A stretch of DNA of 64,000 nt from Gemmatimonadaceae bacterium (GTDB lineage: Bacteria; Gemmatimonadota; Gemmatimonadetes; Gemmatimonadales; Gemmatimonadaceae). Where the stretch lies: contig DASYSS010000042.1 in NCBI GenBank assembly GCA_036003045.1, positions 1 through 64,000 of the forward strand, in the 5' to 3' direction. A model generated the notes under the pieces. It was not told the origin of the DNA. It was given only the letters and a program-made list of their open reading frames with translations, and searched no databases. Positions within the stretch are counted from its first letter, which is position 1. Every line of letters begins with the position of its first letter. Shown one piece after another: positions 63,559-64,000 of the stretch. The translations under genes and the position numbers were made by a program.

Positions 63559-64000
63559 TTACCGCCAGCGAGGCGGCGAGCGTCGCAGCACGATTCCCAC
63601 TCGCGCGCCGCCACCCAGCCCGACTTCGAGCGCCGGCGTAAACCCGCCGCGTCGCCGGCCCTCGACGTCCACGACGATCGTCAGGTAAGGCGTTCTGAAC
63701 CCGTCGTGCTCGATCGGCGCACTCAAGCCGCCTCCCGCCGAGAACGCGAGTCCGGTCTCGCGGAGTGGGTCGAGCAGGAATCGCGCGACGAGGTCGATGC
63801 GTCCGGTCGTGAAGGAGGACGCATCGCGCCATGTCGTTCCGACTCCGCCGTCGAGGCCGACTCGCACGTATACGCCGGCCGGAAAAACGACGCCCGCGCC
63901 TCCCTGCACCGTCGTTCCGCTTGCGACGATGGCGTCGGCGCGAAGCTCGGGGTAGACCAGCGGCGTCTGCTGCGCCGCCAGGGCGGCGGGAACCGCGACG
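63559..64000 (-). CDS. secreted beta-rich protein, C-terminal part (5' end outside window)
   Basis: The frame is open to the window edge; the visible part (about 146 residues) starts inside a signal peptide (VAVPAALAAQQ), so only a short N-terminal piece is missing. The rest is glycine-rich alternating beta sequence (GGVGTTWRDASSF, DLVARFLLDPLRETGLAFSAGGGL, PALEVGLGGGARVGIVL) like a small outer-membrane barrel. It ends RRSPPRWR, without a terminal Phe. No family recognised. Confidence 0.6.
   Translation of the reverse strand, partial: VAVPAALAAQQTPLVYPELRADAIVASGTTVQGGAGVVFPAGVYVRVGLDGGVGTTWRDASSFTTGRIDLVARFLLDPLRETGLAFSAGGGLSAPIEHDGFRTPYLTIVVDVEGRRRGGFTPALEVGLGGGARVGIVLRRSPPRWR

Overview
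The window is a gene-dense, GC-rich bacterial chromosome segment with short intergenic gaps and many ATGA/GTGA stop-start overlaps. It has a Gram-negative envelope gene set (LptF/LptG, MlaE/MlaD, many lipoproteins, a giant SprA-type outer-membrane protein) and an aerobic respiratory set (heme A/heme O synthesis, c-type cytochrome maturation). This combination fits a Gemmatimonadota-like member of the FCB superphylum. That is an inference from gene content: there is no rRNA or other marker gene here to settle it.

Layout. 1-0.8 kb: the 3' part of an IS110-family transposase, cut by the window edge. 1.2-3.1 kb: a secreted multicopper oxidase whose copper motifs are in permuted order. 3.2-18.65 kb: a 12-gene pectin/galacturonate operon read leftwards (uxaC, uxaA, uxaB, eda, kdgK, hexuronate MFS transporter, GH28, GH105, kduD, kduI, DUF4861, fused GH28-CE8), with a divergent ROK regulator at 18.86-20.08 kb. 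20.0-23.7 kb: HhH protein, S8 protease lipoprotein and M28 peptidase lipoprotein. 23.8-29.9 kb: SprA-like protein. 30.1-34.9 kb: lptF-lptG-mlaE-mlaD. 34.9-40.1 kb: amino-acid permease, cytochrome c lipoprotein, small membrane protein-ctaA-ctaB, and a cupredoxin-like lipoprotein. 40.1-42.0 kb: M24 peptidase and V4R-like protein. 42.0-47.05 kb: a coupled set made of DUF92, FAD monooxygenase/reductase, flavin reductase, methyltransferase, SRPBCC and ketosynthase, which looks like a small uncharacterised polyketide/quinone-type pathway. 47.2-48.5 kb: aquaporin and LiaF-like protein. 48.7-51.3 kb: hemB-AKR-ppa. 51.7-52.8 kb: VOC protein and PadR regulator around a palindromic operator. 52.8-57.7 kb: ccmA-ccmB-ccmC-ccmD-cobA/hemD-hemC. 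57.8-59.8 kb: acs. 59.8-64 kb: small unknown proteins, VKOR-DsbA, an odd alpha/beta hydrolase, and the 3' part of a secreted protein.

How the parts work together. In the pectin operon the secreted GH28/CE8 and GH28 enzymes de-esterify and cut homogalacturonan. GH105 releases unsaturated uronate, which goes through KduI/KduD; saturated galacturonate goes through UxaC/UxaB/UxaA. Both routes meet at 2-keto-3-deoxygluconate and finish through KdgK and Eda as pyruvate plus glyceraldehyde-3-phosphate. HemB, HemC, HemD/CobA, CtaA, CtaB, Ccm and VKOR/DsbA together cover much of heme synthesis, heme modification and periplasmic thiol oxidation for cytochrome assembly. Two non-coding items stand out: a pair of inverted REP-like hairpins with compensatory stem changes (51.4-51.7 kb), and a perfect PadR-type palindrome over a divergent promoter (52.19 kb).
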